This document shows, one piece after another, positions 6,150 to 12,566 of a stretch of 23,663 bases of DNA. Under the pieces are notes generated by a model. It was not told where the DNA came from and made no database searches. It saw only the letters and a program-made list of their open reading frames with translations. Numbering within the stretch: position 1 is the stretch's first letter; every line of letters begins with the position of its first letter. Position numbers and translations under genes: made by a program. The DNA is from a virus: positions 1 to 23,663 of IMG/VR virus record IMGVR_UViG_3300010157_000255; one strand, given 5' to 3'.

Positions 6150-6334
6150 CGTTGCCCCTTGTCCGTTGAATAAAATCCCCGACCCTTGAAATGAACTGGG
6201 GTTGAACCGTACACCTTCTCCATACCAATGCAACAGTCTCCGCACATGGGAGCCGGGGCATCTTCGTCAAAAGCTCGTGTCTGCTCAACGCTGATTTGAC
6301 AGCGTGGGCATTTGTATTCATAGCGAGGACTCAT
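6146..6334 (-). CDS. FmdB-family zinc ribbon protein
   Basis: The 62-aa protein fits the FmdB regulatory-protein family: MSPRYEYKCPRC, then CGDCC, then MEKVYGSTPVHFKGRGFYSTD. The paired knuckles (C9/C12 and C31/C34) make one zinc ribbon, and the VHFKGxGFYxTD ending is the family hallmark. Phage copies are common, but their role is unknown; transcriptional or nucleic-acid binding is assumed. The start is fixed by AAAGGAG five bases before the ATG at 6334. It overlaps the membrane micro-gene upstream by 17 nt and the next gene by ATGA. Confidence 0.87.
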   Translation of the reverse strand: MSPRYEYKCPRCQISVEQTRAFDEDAPAPMCGDCCIGMEKVYGSTPVHFKGRGFYSTDKGQR

Positions 6335-6434
6335 AGTGACTCCTTTTGGCATCAATGTAGAGATAGGCAACCAATGACCATCCAATGATGGTTGTTATGG
6401 AAAGCAAACAAGCAAGAAGGAAAAGAATCATCAT
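6318..6434 (-). CDS. Single-pass membrane micro-protein (38 aa)
   Basis: The 38-aa product is a hydrophobic helix from about residue 2 to 27 (ILFLLACLLSITTIIGW continuing to AYLYI) with a short basic tail. It starts at the ATG overlapping the Cas4-like stop (ATGATG, so residue 1 or 2 could be the start) and fills the gap to the FmdB-like gene. The function is unknown. Small membrane proteins in early blocks can act in superinfection exclusion, but nothing here proves it. Confidence 0.62.
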   Translation of the reverse strand: MMILFLLACLLSITTIIGWSLVAYLYIDAKRSHYESSL

Positions 6435-7189
6435 GCGACACCTACTTCACCGGGGCATCCTTTGGAGCCGTCTTTGGAAAATGGCAGGAACCATGAGCAA
6501 TAGGAACATGATTGGCTTGGCGTAGTCGGTATCAAATCCCAGTTGCGTGGGTTCTCCTCCGGGTCAAGCTGCCAAAGTAGGACTTGGGTATCTTCCAAAC
6601 GAGCGATGGCATCGAGCGCCAGTTGACGGTTGAAAGGTTCAACGATGGTGTAAAGCCCATCTAGTCTGCCACCGAGAGGATAGAAGGCGAGCGCAACCTT
6701 CTCAACTGAGCCGACACCGAATTCATTCTCAAAGCCAAGCGCATACAAATTTATTTGAACCCTTTGCTGGTGTGTCATTCCACTTTGCTTGCGGCTCTTC
6801 ATTGCTGTTGCGCCAACGCATTTGTGGTCAATGACCATTTTGTTGGTAATGTCAAAAAGGTCGGCAGTCCCGCCCAAAGTGTCATTGACCTTGACTGCAT
6901 GCTCGACTAGATAAACCTTGTTTTCTTCGCCGTCATAAACATCATCAAATGCTTCAGCAAGCCACGCATGGATTGCGGTTCCTGAAATGCTTGCCCAAGG
7001 GTCAGTCGATGGATTGGTCTTCTCCCAATCGAGCAGCTTGTAAGCAGTTTTCCTCACGCATACTTCGCCAACTTCACTGAGTCCAATGCGCTTTTGCTGA
7101 GAGCGTGGAGCATTGGCAGAGCGATTGTTGACAACTGCCTTGATGCGATCAGCGAGATTGCTGGAATCATCCCCCAGTGGTGTAAACAT
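6431..7189 (-). CDS. Cas4-like RecB-family nuclease with Fe-S cluster
   Basis: The 252-aa protein has the full Cas4/RecB nuclease motif set. C44 lies near the front and GTAIHAW around H74. D110 is in GTADLFD, and D121-H-K123 in VIDHKC is the (D/E)xK motif. Q145/Y149 are in QINLYALGF, and a C-terminal triad C228, C231, C245 would join C44 in a [4Fe-4S] cluster. The family makes or trims single-stranded DNA ends. No CRISPR array or Cas1 is present, so it most likely serves phage recombination or replication. The ATG at 7189 overlaps the previous stop (TGATG) and is preferred over a TTG one codon upstream. Confidence 0.87.
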   Translation of the reverse strand: MFTPLGDDSSNLADRIKAVVNNRSANAPRSQQKRIGLSEVGEVCVRKTAYKLLDWEKTNPSTDPWASISGTAIHAWLAEAFDDVYDGEENKVYLVEHAVKVNDTLGGTADLFDITNKMVIDHKCVGATAMKSRKQSGMTHQQRVQINLYALGFENEFGVGSVEKVALAFYPLGGRLDGLYTIVEPFNRQLALDAIARLEDTQVLLWQLDPEENPRNWDLIPTTPSQSCSYCSWFLPFSKDGSKGCPGEVGVA

Positions 7190-7503
7190 CAAATCTCATC
7201 CACAATCGAGAATCGCTTGGAAATGGTAACTGTCTCCAGCTTCTCGACCATTTCTGGTGGAAGTAATTCGCGAATTTTCTTGGTATCAATGCGGTGAGTT
7301 TCCACTGTTGTCCAGCGAACCGATTCCCGACCATTGACCAATCCAATTTCAGCATCGCCCATCGCCGCTTTGACTTGCTCGGCGTAGATGTCTGCCTTCT
7401 CATTCCATTCTTTTGCTTTGGTTTTTGCCTCGATGTAGGCGGCGAGCATTGCACTCGCCACCGGGTCGAGGTCAACCATGTGCAGATTGATTCCTGTTGA
7501 CAT
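7189..7503 (-). CDS. Accessory protein resembling a YqaJ-type C-terminal domain
   Basis: The 104-aa product has a helical front (LAAYIEAKTKAKEWNEKADI) and then a beta-rich part (GLVNGRESVRWTTVETHRID, ending in TVTISKRFSI). This resembles the C-terminal accessory segment of YqaJ-type phage recombinases, found here as a separate gene directly before the Cas4-like nuclease, which suggests the two work as one complex. The ATG at 7503 is chosen over an upstream start that would overlap the transglycosylase. GGAAACAGGGGA lies in the 16-nt gap before it. The pairing is inference from sequence pattern and order. Confidence 0.6.
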   Translation of the reverse strand: MSTGINLHMVDLDPVASAMLAAYIEAKTKAKEWNEKADIYAEQVKAAMGDAEIGLVNGRESVRWTTVETHRIDTKKIRELLPPEMVEKLETVTISKRFSIVDEI

Positions 7504-7519
7504 TCCCCTGTTTCCTTTT

Positions 7520-7954
7520 CTAGTAGTACGAGTGACGAAGCCAGAAGGCTTTGGCGGCGCAAGCGCCATCGCTTCCATAATGGCGGCTGATGTAGGCAAT
7601 CGATGCGACTACCTGAGCAATCGGATCAGCACTGTGCTTGAGTCCAATTGTTTTGTAAGTTGAATCCAACAATTGCCCAATCCCCTTTGCCGAAGAACTA
7701 GGATTCTTGGCGTTGGGATTGATGTGGCTTTCCTTGGTGAAAATCCACAAGAGGCAATTGGCTTGGCGCTTTGTCATAAGTTCATTGACGAAAGCCTCAA
7801 CCTTTTGCTGATTTGTTCCAACCATCGGAACTTGCACTGTGATGATTTTGATTGACTGAACATTGTGTCCAATCAATCCATTGGTGATGCTGATGACCAA
7901 GAGAAGAGCTGCGGTTGCAGCGCTCATCAAGACAAGTGAAACTGAACGACTCAT
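7520..7954 (-). CDS. Membrane-anchored lytic transglycosylase (SLT-like)
   Basis: The 144-aa protein starts with a hydrophobic segment (residues about 5-28) that could be a signal anchor. A lysozyme-like domain follows: FTKESHINP with catalytic Glu75, SSSAKGIGQLLDSTY (88-100) and YISRHYGS (121-128), ending in CAAKAFWLRHSYY. C67 and C132 could form a disulfide outside the membrane. The enzyme should cleave peptidoglycan glycan strands. It lies in the early block between WhiB and the recombination genes, far from the late lysis cassette, so its job may be local wall remodelling or superinfection control rather than final lysis. The ATG overlaps the WhiB stop (ATGA). Confidence 0.83.
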   Translation of the reverse strand: MSRSVSLVLMSAATAALLLVISITNGLIGHNVQSIKIITVQVPMVGTNQQKVEAFVNELMTKRQANCLLWIFTKESHINPNAKNPSSSAKGIGQLLDSTYKTIGLKHSADPIAQVVASIAYISRHYGSDGACAAKAFWLRHSYY

Positions 7955-8346
7955 TGAATAAGTCCTTTCCTTTTGGCTCTGTCAAGCGTTCTTTCGATGG
8001 AGTCCACTTGGATGTTCAAAATCCTTGCGACCTCCGGCTTGGTGTAGCCCTGTGATAGAAATTCCTCGATTTCCCTGAACCTTCTGGTTCCAACCTCCTT
8101 CTTTTTTTCGAAATAAACCCTTTGATCTGGAGTCATTCCTCCCCAGAAGCCATCTATCTCATGATTGTCAATTGCGAATGAAAGGCAAGCAGTTTTGTGA
8201 ATACAACTGCCGCAAAGTTCTTGAAGGCGCGGAAGGCGCTGGTCTAATTCTACCTGAGAGTTGGGAAAGAAGAAATCCAAGTCTGGTTCCTTGGCGCATT
8301 GCGCTTCTGGAAATGATGGAGTGTTGAGCAATGCCAGCAAAGTCAT
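7951..8346 (-). CDS. WhiB-family Fe-S regulator fused to a C-terminal HTH
   Basis: The first 75 residues are a WhiB (Wbl) domain: C17, C45, C48 and C54 for a [4Fe-4S] cluster and the GFWGG turn (66-70). WhiB proteins bind the primary sigma factor and modulate promoters. They occur only in Actinobacteria and their phages, which is the best host clue here. Unlike most Wbl proteins (about 80-100 aa), this one continues with a charged linker and a helix-turn-helix segment (about 92-128, EEFLSQGYTKPEVARILNI), which would give independent DNA binding. A role in redirecting host transcription is likely. Overlaps with both neighbours are ATGA. Confidence 0.93.
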   Translation of the reverse strand: MTLLALLNTPSFPEAQCAKEPDLDFFFPNSQVELDQRLPRLQELCGSCIHKTACLSFAIDNHEIDGFWGGMTPDQRVYFEKKKEVGTRRFREIEEFLSQGYTKPEVARILNIQVDSIERTLDRAKRKGLIQ

Positions 8347-8711
8347 CGTGGATCACCATAGCCAGCATCTCGAAGCAAATTCATCATTTCTTGCATTGGC
8401 ATAATTGCCCACCATTGTCCGACTTTGTCCGGAGTCATCCCAATCCCATTGGGTTTGACTACGAGAATTCCAAAATCGGCTTTTGCATTCTCGGTTTCAA
8501 TTTCAGTCTCTCGAAGCCAAGCCGGGATTTTGTAGGTTGCATGATTCTTTACTTCCATGCAAAGAGCTGGAATCCCAGTGATGTCACCGAGGTCTTCGCC
8601 AGCCCCGCCGCCTCCGAGCGCCCTTCTTTCCGCGCCGGGGAAACCCTGCCCCTGCAAGAATCGAACGAGCGCTGTTTCGGCAGCAGTTCCCTTTTGCTTG
8701 GCTTTTGACAC
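8343..8711 (-). CDS. Holliday-junction-resolvase-like PD-(D/E)XK nuclease
   Basis: The 122-aa product matches an actinophage resolvase/endonuclease family: KQKGTAAET with E12, GDITGIP with D43, then MEVKNH with E53-x-K55, completing the PD-(D/E)XK site. FPGAERRALGG is typical of the family. It probably resolves branched DNA made in replication and recombination, or debranches DNA before packaging. The start is GTG at 8711, overlapping the previous stop as TAGTG. The Shine-Dalgarno is weak, so translation may depend on coupling to the upstream membrane protein. The stop overlaps WhiB by ATGA. Confidence 0.85.
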   Translation of the reverse strand: MSKAKQKGTAAETALVRFLQGQGFPGAERRALGGGGAGEDLGDITGIPALCMEVKNHATYKIPAWLRETEIETENAKADFGILVVKPNGIGMTPDKVGQWWAIMPMQEMMNLLRDAGYGDPR

Positions 8712-8911
8712 TATCCACGCGCCTGACGGATTGGCAAGGAATTGTTGTGGATGTGTTCACGAAGTTCTTCAGCTTCACGATAAGCAAGTTGTAAATCTCG
8801 GCGAAGTTCTTTGTTCACTGGATAGTGCTTGTCCCATTCCATAAATCCACCAACAAGGAATCCAATGAGGAATCCAAGAACAATGGAAAGCAAGAAAACT
8901 TGAATCAACAT
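8711..8911 (-). CDS. Membrane protein with coiled-coil tail (66 aa)
   Basis: The 66-aa product has one N-terminal transmembrane helix (about residues 2-24) followed by a charged helical region rich in Glu, Arg and Leu that looks like a coiled coil. It has the strongest ribosome binding site nearby, AGGAGG six bases before the ATG. The function is unknown. Membrane-anchored coiled coils in phages include spanin-like and exclusion proteins, but it lies away from the lysis genes. The stop overlaps the resolvase GTG. Confidence 0.75.
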   Translation of the reverse strand: MLIQVFLLSIVLGFLIGFLVGGFMEWDKHYPVNKELRRDLQLAYREAEELREHIHNNSLPIRQARG

Positions 8912-8979
8912 TTATTTCCTCCTGAATGAATTGCGCCAACGAGTGTGATGGAAAGTCCGATGATCAAGAAAATTGCCAT
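8905..8979 (-). CDS. Membrane micro-peptide (24 aa)
   Basis: The 24-aa product is almost entirely one hydrophobic helix (AIFLIIGLSITLVGAI) with a short polar end. AGGGGG lies upstream of the ATG, it starts one base after the previous stop, and it overlaps the next gene by 7 nt. It is too short for a family call. Support comes from composition, ribosome binding site and tiling with its neighbours. Confidence 0.5.
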   Translation of the reverse strand: MAIFLIIGLSITLVGAIHSGGNKC

Positions 8980-8980
8980 G

Positions 8981-9133
8981 TTACTTTTTCCCCCTGCTGT
9001 CAAATGATTGTTGAAATTTCTCAAATTGTCCGATTGTTGTTGCATCGTCATTCTTGTTGAGTGTGAAATCCAACCAAATGACAAGTCCGACAAATGCAAT
9101 TGTTGCAATAACCAGTGGAAGGATAAGTGACAT
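8981..9133 (-). CDS. Small membrane protein (50 aa)
   Basis: The 50-aa product has a transmembrane helix at about residues 2-22 (LILPLVIATIAFVGLVIW) and a polar tail rich in Asp, Gln and Lys. GGAG stands five bases before the ATG, which overlaps the preceding stop (TGATG). It is the first of three consecutive small membrane proteins (50, 24 and 66 aa). No family is recognised. Confidence 0.68.
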   Translation of the reverse strand: MSLILPLVIATIAFVGLVIWLDFTLNKNDDATTIGQFEKFQQSFDSRGKK

Positions 9134-9240
9134 CAGAACTCCAAATTGCAAAGGATGACATAAGGGTCAATTCCTTCTGCATTGTCGAGCAGAATTTGAA
9201 ACTCTGCATTGATGGATGAAAGATAAGTGCGGAAGACCAT
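9133..9240 (-). CDS. Small ORF (35 aa), possibly the distal half of a TAG-interrupted gene
   Basis: The 35-aa product starts MVFRTYLSSINAEFQILLDN and ends in YVILCNLEF. No ribosome binding site precedes it. It lies in exactly the same frame as the 52-aa gene just upstream, separated only by TAG and three sense codons. The two may therefore be one gene of about 91 codons broken by an amber stop or read through. Alternatively it is an independent micro-gene coupled to the next one by TGATG. Confidence 0.45.
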   Translation of the reverse strand: MVFRTYLSSINAEFQILLDNAEGIDPYVILCNLEF

Positions 9241-9249
9241 GACTGAATT

Positions 9250-9408
9250 CTAATCAGGCAACCAGTAAGCAATGCCAAGTGACCAGTTGATGTCTTCGCC
9301 TTTGACAGCTTCAAAACGATCTGATTGATTCGACCAACCAAAATCCCATGCCATCTTTGCGGTATATAAGAATGAAAGGTCTTCGACTATAATTTCAAGG
9401 TTTGCCAT
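9250..9408 (-). CDS. Small hypothetical protein (52 aa), in frame with the next ORF across TAG
   Basis: The 52-aa product has several Trp and acidic residues (MAWDFGWSNQSDRF, EDINWSLGIAYWLPD) and no known family. Its ATG overlaps the previous stop as TAATG, so translation is probably coupled. It ends in TAG, and the same frame stays open for another 38 codons (see the following ORF). A complete small protein, an amber-truncated gene and a read-through product are all possible. Confidence 0.58.
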   Translation of the reverse strand: MANLEIIVEDLSFLYTAKMAWDFGWSNQSDRFEAVKGEDINWSLGIAYWLPD

Positions 9409-9737
9409 TATGCACCGACCTTTTGCTCATTGTGATTGGCAATGTAGTGCTTTATATTTTTGCCCATTGCTTCAAGAAGTGATCCGCTAAATTTCCAATC
9501 GCAATCTGTGCAACTATAAATTTCAATTGCTTCAACCCAATTCATCGCCTCGCGAAGTGATGTGTGATAAACCTTTGAAAATTCATCTGCAATTTCCCAA
9601 CCAAAACGAGTTGATTGTTCTGCATCTATTTTTGCACTGAACCAACAACGATCTGCCCCAGTGTGAGAAATCATGAATTGATTGTCGCGAGTTTTGTACG
9701 ACCAACCATTGATTCGAATGAAGTTTGATTTTGCCAT
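9408..9737 (-). CDS. Hypothetical protein with C2H2-like finger (109 aa)
   Basis: This is the first gene of the early block. I do not know a family for the N-terminal two thirds (several Trp and aromatic residues, SHTGADRCWFSAKID). The C-terminal third has CTDCDWKF followed by HYIANHNE, a C-x2-C...H-x4-H arrangement that resembles a single zinc finger. The ATG at 9737 has a strong AGGAG site. Position directly after a candidate promoter suggests very early expression, and it could be a regulator or host-takeover protein. That is inference. Confidence 0.7.
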   Translation of the reverse strand: MAKSNFIRINGWSYKTRDNQFMISHTGADRCWFSAKIDAEQSTRFGWEIADEFSKVYHTSLREAMNWVEAIEIYSCTDCDWKFSGSLLEAMGKNIKHYIANHNEQKVGA

Positions 9738-9778
9738 GTCCTGCTCCTCGCCTTGGTGAAGGATTCTTGTTCCTTCTC

Positions 9779-9807
9779 TTGGTAGAAGCCTAACACCGAC
9801 AAGTCAA
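9779..9807 (-). promoter_or_regulatory. Candidate early promoter
   Basis: On the minus strand, TTGACT (9807-9802) is followed after 17 nt by TACCAA (9784-9779). The -35 and the spacing are good and the -10 is weak. It sits between the late terminator and the first early gene, where a promoter would be needed, leaving a leader of roughly 35 nt. Confidence 0.38.
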
Positions 9808-9866
9808 ATTTGACCCCATCTGCAACAACTATTTTTGGCGTGTCGTTCCTCACATTTTGAGCATAC

Positions 9867-9903
9867 GAAAAGACCCCCACCGACAAGCGGCAGGGGTCTT
9901 TTC
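9867..9903 (-). terminator. Rho-independent terminator of the late operon (possibly bidirectional)
   Basis: GAAAAGACCCC (9867-9877) pairs perfectly with GGGGTCTTTTC (9893-9903), an 11-bp stem, with a further CCG/CGG pairing near the apex. The stem base carries an A-tract on one side and a T-tract on the other, so it could terminate in both directions. It lies about 30 nt after the epimerase stop and separates the late and early blocks. Confidence 0.9.
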
Positions 9904-9933
9904 TCTCAACTGGCGAGTCGCGGCGAGGTGCGA

Positions 9934-10800
9934 CTACAAGCCAGCAAAGGCTCTTTCTATGCCTTGAATCAGGCTTATTTGGGGCGTATAGAAGGTTTTC
10001 ATGTAGTTAGTGTCACCGACACGATACTGCACTCCCACTGGCTCTGAGGGCAAATGTCGAACCGATGGCGAGTATCCGGCAATTTGGGCAACTAGCACCG
10101 CCAAATCGTTGAATGAGGTCGGAATTCCTGAGCAAAGGTTGGCAACTTCGATATCGGCTTTGCAACCCGCCTCCGCCCCTTCGACAATGTCATCGATGTG
10201 GATGAAATCTCGGACTTGGTTCCCGTCACCCCAAATTTCAAATGGATCATCTTTGTGAAGTCCACGCTGAATGAATGATGGGAATGGATAGTCCAAGGCT
10301 TGGTCGGAGCCATAGCCAGAAAACGGGCGATAGACATGGACAGTTAGCCCTTTGGCTCTGGCGTGTTGCGCCAGCATTTCGCCTGTCAATTTTGCCCAGC
10401 CATAGGAAAGGTCAGGAGTTCCAATTGCTTGAAGGTCGATGTCAGATTCATGCAAGGAATGTGTTGAACCCTTTGTCTGTAAATCAATGGGATAAGCAGC
10501 TGATGATGAGAAGTAAGTGATGCAACCGGGTTCGGTTCGAAGCGCCCATCCAAACATTTCTGCATCAATCGAGAGATCGACAGCGAGCGCAAGTGGTGAC
10601 CCCTCAATCATCTTGCGCCCGCCCACTACTGCGGCAAGATGAATCACCTTGTCGAAGTAAGTGTTGTCAAACCTGAAGAAATCTCTGGCATCTTTGCCGT
10701 TGACAATATCCACGCCAACAACTTGATGACCTTGCGCTTCAAACTTCTTGCGAAAATGTCTGCCTACAAATCCGGCATCGCCGGTGATAAGGATTTTCAT
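9934..10800 (-). CDS. NAD-dependent sugar epimerase/dehydratase (extended SDR)
   Basis: The 288-aa enzyme is an extended short-chain dehydrogenase acting on nucleotide sugars. GDAGFVG (7-13) is the Rossmann G-x-x-G-x-x-G motif, and D31 ends the second strand and favours NAD. HLAA (54-57), Ser98-100 and Y133-x3-K137 (YGWAK) form the catalytic site, and a C-terminal VRDFIHIDDIV segment is typical of GDP-mannose/fucose and UDP-sugar epimerases. The exact substrate cannot be read. It is the last gene of the late operon and overlaps a glycosyltransferase gene by ATGA, so the pair probably makes and attaches a modified sugar to a virion protein, DNA or host surface. It is just before the terminator. 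Confidence 0.92.
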   Translation of the reverse strand: MKILITGDAGFVGRHFRKKFEAQGHQVVGVDIVNGKDARDFFRFDNTYFDKVIHLAAVVGGRKMIEGSPLALAVDLSIDAEMFGWALRTEPGCITYFSSSAAYPIDLQTKGSTHSLHESDIDLQAIGTPDLSYGWAKLTGEMLAQHARAKGLTVHVYRPFSGYGSDQALDYPFPSFIQRGLHKDDPFEIWGDGNQVRDFIHIDDIVEGAEAGCKADIEVANLCSGIPTSFNDLAVLVAQIAGYSPSVRHLPSEPVGVQYRVGDTNYMKTFYTPQISLIQGIERAFAGL

Positions 10801-11465
10801 AATCTCAACGCATTCAAAAGTTGTGGGTAAGCATCGCTCGCCAAATAGTCATCGAGCGCCTTCTTGTCAGCTGAATAGACTTCTTCGGCGTTGACTTCTC
10901 GATACCCTTCATCCCATTGAGCTTTGCCGGCAATTGGGTGCATATGTTCAAGAATGACATCATCAAGATAAGTCATTGCGTTCAAATCTTGTCCTAATTG
11001 CATCCAGAAATTGTCGAGATACAAATGAATCATGTCGGGCGGAACCATTCCGCCAAGCGCTCTGACAATGTCACCAGTCATGGCAATAGCAGTGGCGAGA
11101 TTCTTGCCTTGCAAGAGATCATTGCCATAAACCAAGCCGGTTCCTAATTCATCCAAAGCATTGATGAAATGCACATCCCAATTCTTGGTGCGCGGTCTGT
11201 GGTCATCGCCAAGGAATGCAAAATGGCGATATTTGTTGGCAAAATGGCGAGCAGCAAAGTTCAATGGCTTTGCCATTCCTTTGCCATTCTTCTCGACCAT
11301 CAAAACATCGCAACCGAGCTGAAGATAAGCATCTTGTTGTGGCTCATCGTCATCAATGATGACAATCAAATCTGATTCAGTTTCCGTCTCATCCAATGAC
11401 TTGATGAGTTCGGCAATATTCTCTGGTCTGTTCCTACTTGGAACAAGAACAACGAGATTCCGCAT
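10797..11465 (-). CDS. Family 2-like (GT-A) glycosyltransferase
   Basis: The 222-aa protein has a GT-A nucleotide-sugar fold: VLVPSRNRPENI at the front, IIDDDE (36-41), KGMAKPLNFAAR, then FLGDDHRPRTKNWD with the metal-binding DDH (87-89). It is shorter than most family 2 enzymes and lacks membrane helices, so it is probably a soluble cytoplasmic transferase. The ATG at 11465 is chosen because GGGGGAAAG precedes it; the upstream part of the frame lies in the DUF6378 gene. It is coupled to the epimerase. The acceptor is unknown. Confidence 0.85.
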   Translation of the reverse strand: MRNLVVLVPSRNRPENIAELIKSLDETETESDLIVIIDDDEPQQDAYLQLGCDVLMVEKNGKGMAKPLNFAARHFANKYRHFAFLGDDHRPRTKNWDVHFINALDELGTGLVYGNDLLQGKNLATAIAMTGDIVRALGGMVPPDMIHLYLDNFWMQLGQDLNAMTYLDDVILEHMHPIAGKAQWDEGYREVNAEEVYSADKKALDDYLASDAYPQLLNALRL

Positions 11466-11733
11466 TGCTTTCCCCCTTGTTGACAATTTCCCCGGCAATT
11501 GCAAGATAAGCAGCACCATCGATGAATGAATCTTCGAGTGGATTGAATGCAAGGCGAGCAACTTTCAAGCCAGCCATGCAGAGTGCAACTTGGTAAGGCT
11601 CAACCTCGATGCCGAGAATGACCGACCAAATCTTTGAAATTCTCAAATGGTTTTCATATGGATCACCATTTTGTTCATTGCGATTTCCCATTGTGAGGTC
11701 AATCGCTGTTTGAAGTATTTCCTCGCGCTTCAT
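11434..11733 (-). CDS. DUF6378 family protein
   Basis: The 99-aa product matches the DUF6378 pattern: KREEILQTAIDLTMGNRNEQ, GDPYENHLRISKIWSVIL, VALCMAGLKVARLAFNP and SFIDGAAYLAIAGEI. The family is widespread in phages and all-helical, and its biochemical role is unknown. The ATG at 11733 fits the family start, and a TTG seven codons upstream is less likely. It overlaps the nuclease stop by 35 nt and the glycosyltransferase start by 32 nt. Confidence 0.85.
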   Translation of the reverse strand: MKREEILQTAIDLTMGNRNEQNGDPYENHLRISKIWSVILGIEVEPYQVALCMAGLKVARLAFNPLEDSFIDGAAYLAIAGEIVNKGESNAESRCSCSK

Positions 11734-12262
11734 GTAATTTTTCCATTTCTTCAACTGGTTTCAGTTGGGAATGGTCGAGCTGATAATTCCGAACAGAACG
11801 CCCGGCATCACCAGTCATGATGGGAGACATCCCCTCGAAGATGCCAACCTCACACCAACCCCTGAATGAAACTTTTGGTGTCGCGGATTCTACTTCATCA
11901 ACTGAGAGCCAGAAGATGAAATCTGCTTTCCGCTTGATGGAAGCATACTGGGAAACTGACACGCAACGCCCCCATTTGTCCCAATATCTTTCCGACCAAG
12001 TTTTGACCTCGATGCGCCCAATGTTGGTTGAGATGTCGCATTCCTTGTCTTTGTTTGGATCAGAGAAGGTTGCCTCTGGCTCGAATCCGTTATCTCGAAG
12101 CCAAATGAATGCAGCAAACTCGCCGAGATGACCAACGAGATGGCTGTTCGCTGTGTTCCGGTAATGACCCGGATTGTTGCGATAGCGCTCGAAAGTCTTC
12201 TCGGCGAGAAAAGAAGCTGCTTGCTTTGTTTCAGGATTGAGAGTCAATCCTTGAATGTTCAA
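11699..12262 (-). CDS. PD-(D/E)XK nuclease-like protein
   Basis: The product (about 187 aa) has a restriction-endonuclease-like core: HLVGHLGEFAAF with E48, KECDI with D76, then IEVKTW with E85-x-K87, followed by KADFIFWLSVDE. It probably cuts or nicks DNA; a packaging, host-DNA degradation or anti-competitor role is open. The start is uncertain. TTG at 12262, one base after the holin stop with AGGA close by, gives the least overlap. ATG codons at 12328 and 12319 would overlap the holin gene by about 60 nt. Confidence 0.72.
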   Translation of the reverse strand: MNIQGLTLNPETKQAASFLAEKTFERYRNNPGHYRNTANSHLVGHLGEFAAFIWLRDNGFEPEATFSDPNKDKECDISTNIGRIEVKTWSERYWDKWGRCVSVSQYASIKRKADFIFWLSVDEVESATPKVSFRGWCEVGIFEGMSPIMTGDAGRSVRNYQLDHSQLKPVEEMEKLHEARGNTSNSD

Positions 12263-12263
12263 G

Positions 12264-12566
12264 TTATCCTGCTGGAGTTTCTGTTGTCGAAACTTCCTTG
12301 ATAGTTGTCTGAATGTCATTGTTTCCATCGCCAGCCTTGGCTGCGGCAGTGCGGAAAGCCTCTTGGATGTCATTAGGAGTCCATTTGCCATACCAAGTAA
12401 GAGCAACGCCGAGATAGACAACAACAGTTGCCAAGCCAGCGCCAAAGGCTATTTCTCCGCCTTTGAGCCAATCTTTGGAAATAACTGCGCCAATGCCCAT
12501 GCCGGGAATGAATGTCATCAAGAAAAGTCCGACTGTGCGAACGATGATTTGCAGTGCATTTTTCAT
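12264..12566 (-). CDS. Holin, two transmembrane helices
   Basis: The 100-aa protein has two hydrophobic segments (about residues 8-30 and 38-58), a short charged N-terminus and a polar C-terminal tail. Size and topology fit a class II-type actinophage holin that opens the membrane for the endolysin. It directly follows the amidase with an ATGA overlap, the classic endolysin-holin order. The assignment rests on topology and position. Confidence 0.78.
   Translation of the reverse strand: MKNALQIIVRTVGLFLMTFIPGMGIGAVISKDWLKGGEIAFGAGLATVVVYLGVALTWYGKWTPNDIQEAFRTAAAKAGDGNNDIQTTIKEVSTTETPAG

Noticed and set aside
6431-7189. A CRISPR-Cas system suggested by the Cas4-like gene
   Set aside because: No repeat-spacer array, Cas1 or Cas2 is present, and Cas4-like nucleases are common in phage recombination modules.
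9671-9886. A 71-aa minus-strand ORF spanning the terminator and promoter gap
   Set aside because: It starts inside the terminator hairpin and runs out of frame into the first early gene. A short Cys-rich frame nearby also has no start codon. Both look like chance.
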